Below, in pieces: positions 38,923 through 40,901 of a DNA stretch of 40,901 nt (positions within the stretch are counted from its first letter, which is position 1; the number at the start of each line of letters is the position of its first letter). Origin of the DNA: a virus. Both the position numbers and the translations under genes were made by a program. The notes beneath the pieces are model-generated. The model ran no database searches. It saw only the letters and a list, made by a program, of their open reading frames with translations, and was not told the origin of the DNA. The stretch covers positions 1 to 40,901 of IMG/VR virus record IMGVR_UViG_3300018892_000068; one strand, 5' to 3'.

Positions 38923-40002
38923 TTACTTTTCCTTGTCCATATTAATTTCAGGCAAACGGTTTACCGCCTGCTGCTTCATCGCATCAGAAATACGTACATA
39001 TTTCTGGGTGTGTTTGGTGGTGGTGTGACCCAAAAGGCTGGCCACGGTCATAGTATCCGATTGGTAGTATAGCAGGTTGGTAGCAAAGCTGTGGCGGGCT
39101 ACGTGGAAGGTAACATGCTTTTGCACCCCGGCGCGCTTGGTCCAGTTGCCCAGGGTTTTCAGCACCCAGGTATGCGAAGGAAGCGTAAAGATTTTGTCCG
39201 TGGCCGCGGCGGGCTCTCCAAGGATTTGCAGCGCGATGGGTGAAAGATTGATCCGCACCTTGTGCGGTGCCTTCTTATCGGTCTTGGTCTGCACAAACGA
39301 TAGTTCGCCACTATTAATGTTAGACCACTGCAGCAATTTTATATCGGCGAACCGAAGTCCGGTGTAGCACGCAAACAGAAACGCACGACGTACCTCGCTG
39401 TTGCCGCAATGAGCTTGAGCCAATCGCTGTATTTCCTCGAAAGTGAGTACATCCTTTTTAACCGTTTCGGCCACTGAATTTTTAACCTCTTCAGCCGGAC
39501 TGAAAGAAAAATACTTATCGCGCACCGCCTTTTTGAGCAGCTTTTTGAACCGGGCAAAGTACGTAGCCGGTGTTTCTCCGTTTAATTTACTTTCCAGATA
39601 CTCCTTAAATTCTATGCAGAAGTTTTCGGTAATCTGACCAGGCTTGATACTATCCTTACCGACAAAGTCTTTCAGGTAGGTGAACATAGCGGTCACTACC
39701 TTTTTATCCTTTTTGCTGTAGGAATCTACCCACTTTGTGGCATACTCCAGAAAGTTTACGTTCTTTTTGAAAGCTACATTTTCGCCGTGATCACCGGCTA
39801 GTTCCGCTTGTTGACGTTTATAGAGGATGGACTTTGCCAGATCACCTACCTGTTTATTGTGCTGCTTTTCGGTCTGATCTTTGGGCCTGGCAAACAAATA
39901 CAACTCCAGGTACTCTTTTCTTCGTTGCCCTTTCGAGTAGTGATCCAGGTACAGGCTGTAGCGCCCTCCGGAAATAGCTTTTTTTCGTAGTGCAATACTC
40001 AT
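38923..40002 (-). CDS. int: Tyrosine-type phage integrase
   Basis: 359 residues. N-terminal arm-binding domain (about 1-60), SAM-like core-binding domain (about 80-165), and catalytic domain with R217 (T-G-L-R-F-A-D), H300-x-x-R303 (F-H-V-A-R-H), H326 (L-G-H-T) and Y335. It joins attP to attB. Catalytic residues are complete, so it should be active. Transcribed away from the tRNA-Leu 3' end it lies next to; the att site is expected just upstream of it. The helix-turn-helix excisionase-like protein at the left (4056) is a possible partner. Confidence 0.95.
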   Translation of the reverse strand: MSIALRKKAISGGRYSLYLDHYSKGQRRKEYLELYLFARPKDQTEKQHNKQVGDLAKSILYKRQQAELAGDHGENVAFKKNVNFLEYATKWVDSYSKKDKKVVTAMFTYLKDFVGKDSIKPGQITENFCIEFKEYLESKLNGETPATYFARFKKLLKKAVRDKYFSFSPAEEVKNSVAETVKKDVLTFEEIQRLAQAHCGNSEVRRAFLFACYTGLRFADIKLLQWSNINSGELSFVQTKTDKKAPHKVRINLSPIALQILGEPAAATDKIFTLPSHTWVLKTLGNWTKRAGVQKHVTFHVARHSFATNLLYYQSDTMTVASLLGHTTTKHTQKYVRISDAMKQQAVNRLPEINMDKEK

Positions 40003-40060
40003 AGCTTTTCTTAGCCCTTGTTATCTTTTGTTGTAAACATACAAAATAGATTTGAATGCA

Positions 40061-40100
40061 GGGACAAATGGGGGACAAAAAGTTAAAAACAAGGGACAAA
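40061..40100. repeat. Three GGGACAAA direct repeats (arm-type-site candidate)
   Basis: Copies at 40061-40068, 40072-40079 and 40093-40100, spaced 11 and 21 bp (one and two helical turns). They lie just upstream of the integrase start and beside the tRNA, where integrase arm-type sites usually are. One copy overlaps the likely integrase promoter. Function is inferred. Confidence 0.5.
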
Positions 40101-40121
40101 ATAGGAGAACAAGAGATAATA

Positions 40122-40154
40122 AAACCCCCTTAATTCAGCAAATTAAGGGGGTTT
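40122..40154 (-). terminator. Terminator downstream of tRNA-Leu
   Basis: Perfect 14-bp arms AAACCCCCTTAATT (40122-40135) and its complement (40141-40154), 5-nt loop. On the minus strand it is followed by TTTTATT and lies 24 bp after the tRNA 3' end. Confidence 0.8.
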
Positions 40155-40178
40155 GGCAATCATTTACACACTGTATTG

Positions 40179-40229
40179 TACCGGGGACGGGAATCGAACC
40201 CGTACGAGATTTTACTCTCACAGGATTTT
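40179..40229 (-). tRNA. tRNA-Leu(UAA), 3' exon
   Basis: Minus strand, from the anticodon loop to A73: AAAA then TCCTG (3' anticodon stem), a long variable arm GAGA...TCTC, T-arm ACGGG-TTCGATT-CCCGT, acceptor CCCCGGT and discriminator A at 40179. The long variable arm is that of a class II tRNA. The loop sequence fits leucine UAA with the intron after U34, the same site as in cyanobacterial tRNA-Leu(UAA). The 5' exon is past the right edge. CCA is not encoded. Confidence 0.8.
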
Positions 40230-40901
40230 CTTACCAGCTACAGCTTTCGCTGCTCATACTAAGTATGATTTGTGGTCTGGACTTTCTCTTCACCTTAATT
40301 TGCCACTGTCAAATCGTAGGTGCCGCCTGTTAAGTCTCTACACCTTTCACACATTTGTGTGACTTGGCTCGGGATTACCAATCTTGTGGGATAAGGCTTC
40401 CCCGAATTTAAGCGGTTCTACATCAGATGTTTCCATCTGAGCACTCAAATTTCTGATATTTTTGGCTCTGTAATTTTCCGTTAAAGCATGGCAATTAGGA
40501 CACAATAAACTTAAATTTTCGAGCTTATTATTGTACTTATTGCCATCCATATGATGCAACTCCAAAGGTATAGGCTTGTCTAACCAAGTGGTTAGTTTAC
40601 AATTCTCGCACTGATGCGGTTTGACCGCTTCTTTGATGAGTCGCAACTTTAACTTATGTGTTTGAAATGTCTGCTGAGTTCCATTTAGAATGGACTCCAA
40701 CAAAACAGCTTGCTTGGCTGGTTTCTTTTTTAAACCTTTACCAGATTGATTGGCTTTAAAGCAACCTAACCGTTTTGCATGAAAACATAAAGTTTTATAA
40801 TTCATTTTAAGCAAAACAGCAGCTTTTTTCATACTTTCTGCTTGATTGCATACTTGTATAAATTTTGTTTCAAACAATGGATCAAAAGTATAATGTGCCA
40901 T
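40230..40901 (-). mobile_element. Group I intron (3' part) in tRNA-Leu
   Basis: Minus strand. The core motif GGTAATCCCGAGCCAAGTC (40379-40361) matches the conserved P3-P4-J region of tRNA-Leu group I introns. P7 is GACTT (40336-40332) with AAGTC (40284-40280) in the context GAAGAGAAAGTCC. P8 is CACCT/AGGTG (40322-40318, 40295-40291) with an inner ATTTG/CAAAT hairpin. A P9-like CATAC-TTA-GTATG hairpin and a GNRA hairpin CAGC-GAAA-GCTG follow. The intron ends in G at 40230. The 5' splice site is outside the window. Confidence 0.75.
40347..40901 (-). CDS. HNH homing endonuclease within the intron
   Basis: 184 residues to the window edge; the ATG at 40901 may not be the true start. N-terminal helical DNA-binding region (about 20-48). 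HNH core: C98-x-x-C101, L-E-L-H116-H117-M-D-G-N, N-x-L-E-N-L-S-L-L-C134-P-N-C137-H138. It would cut an intron-less tRNA allele and drive homing. The last residues (G-N-P-E-P-S-H) are encoded by the intron's own conserved core, so the gene overlaps the ribozyme. Confidence 0.87.
   Translation of the reverse strand: MAHYTFDPLFETKFIQVCNQAESMKKAAVLLKMNYKTLCFHAKRLGCFKANQSGKGLKKKPAKQAVLLESILNGTQQTFQTHKLKLRLIKEAVKPHQCENCKLTTWLDKPIPLELHHMDGNKYNNKLENLSLLCPNCHALTENYRAKNIRNLSAQMETSDVEPLKFGEALSHKIGNPEPSHTNV

Overview
The window is most of a temperate, tailed-phage prophage in a Bacteroidota host (a Cytophagales-type genome is my guess). The host call rests on promoters of the form TTG-N20/21-TAnnTTTG, a DUF4468 lipocalin-sized secreted protein at the left edge, a DUF5977 tail protein and a Bacteroidota-style DUF5681 small terminase. 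The right edge holds the 3' half of a tRNA-Leu(UAA) gene interrupted by a group I intron with an HNH endonuclease. The phage integrase sits immediately downstream of that tRNA, so the tRNA 3' end is the likely attachment region. No second copy of the tRNA 3' end was found at the left, so the left att site is probably outside the window.

Layout. 1-1095: two leftward secreted-protein genes (lysogenic cargo or host). 1130-2220: the lysogeny switch, an S24/CI-like repressor facing left, a small gene facing right, and operators plus a clear early promoter between them. 2421-7344: a rightward run of small early genes containing a 170-nt tRNA-like RNA, an AntA/AntB antirepressor, an HTH protein and a RuvC-like resolvase. 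7341-9506: replication genes, a DnaD/O-like initiator with iteron-like repeats inside it and a DnaB helicase. 9503-12665: small genes, a PP-loop ATPase and a protein with two copies of a repeated domain.

12757-14979 is the most unusual block: a ParB-like protein, a fused ABC ATPase-GNAT (Mom-like) protein, an unrecognised protein, and a convergent ASCH/PUA-type gene. I read it as a candidate nucleic-acid (perhaps DNA base) modification cassette. 15084-17222: terminase genes behind a perfect 22-bp palindrome and a tandem repeat. 17282-25196: the tail module on the minus strand (tape measure and tail proteins). 25316-33041: head module on the plus strand (ClpP-type protease-scaffold, major capsid, portal, adaptors, fibre/lectin). 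33111-35672: lysis genes (holin-like proteins, a u-spanin-like protein, an M15 endolysin), closed by a strong terminator.

35740-38915 is a late accessory (moron) region: short genes and a small RNA, each with its own consensus promoter; three promoters share an upstream element. 38923-40002 is the tyrosine integrase, followed by three direct repeats resembling arm-type sites, a terminator and the intron-bearing tRNA-Leu.

The genes fit one life cycle: repressor and antirepressor decide lysogeny, initiator and helicase replicate, the modification cassette may protect the genome, TerS/TerL package into heads, the lysis cassette releases, and integrase returns the genome to the tRNA locus. Functions of many small early genes cannot be told from sequence.
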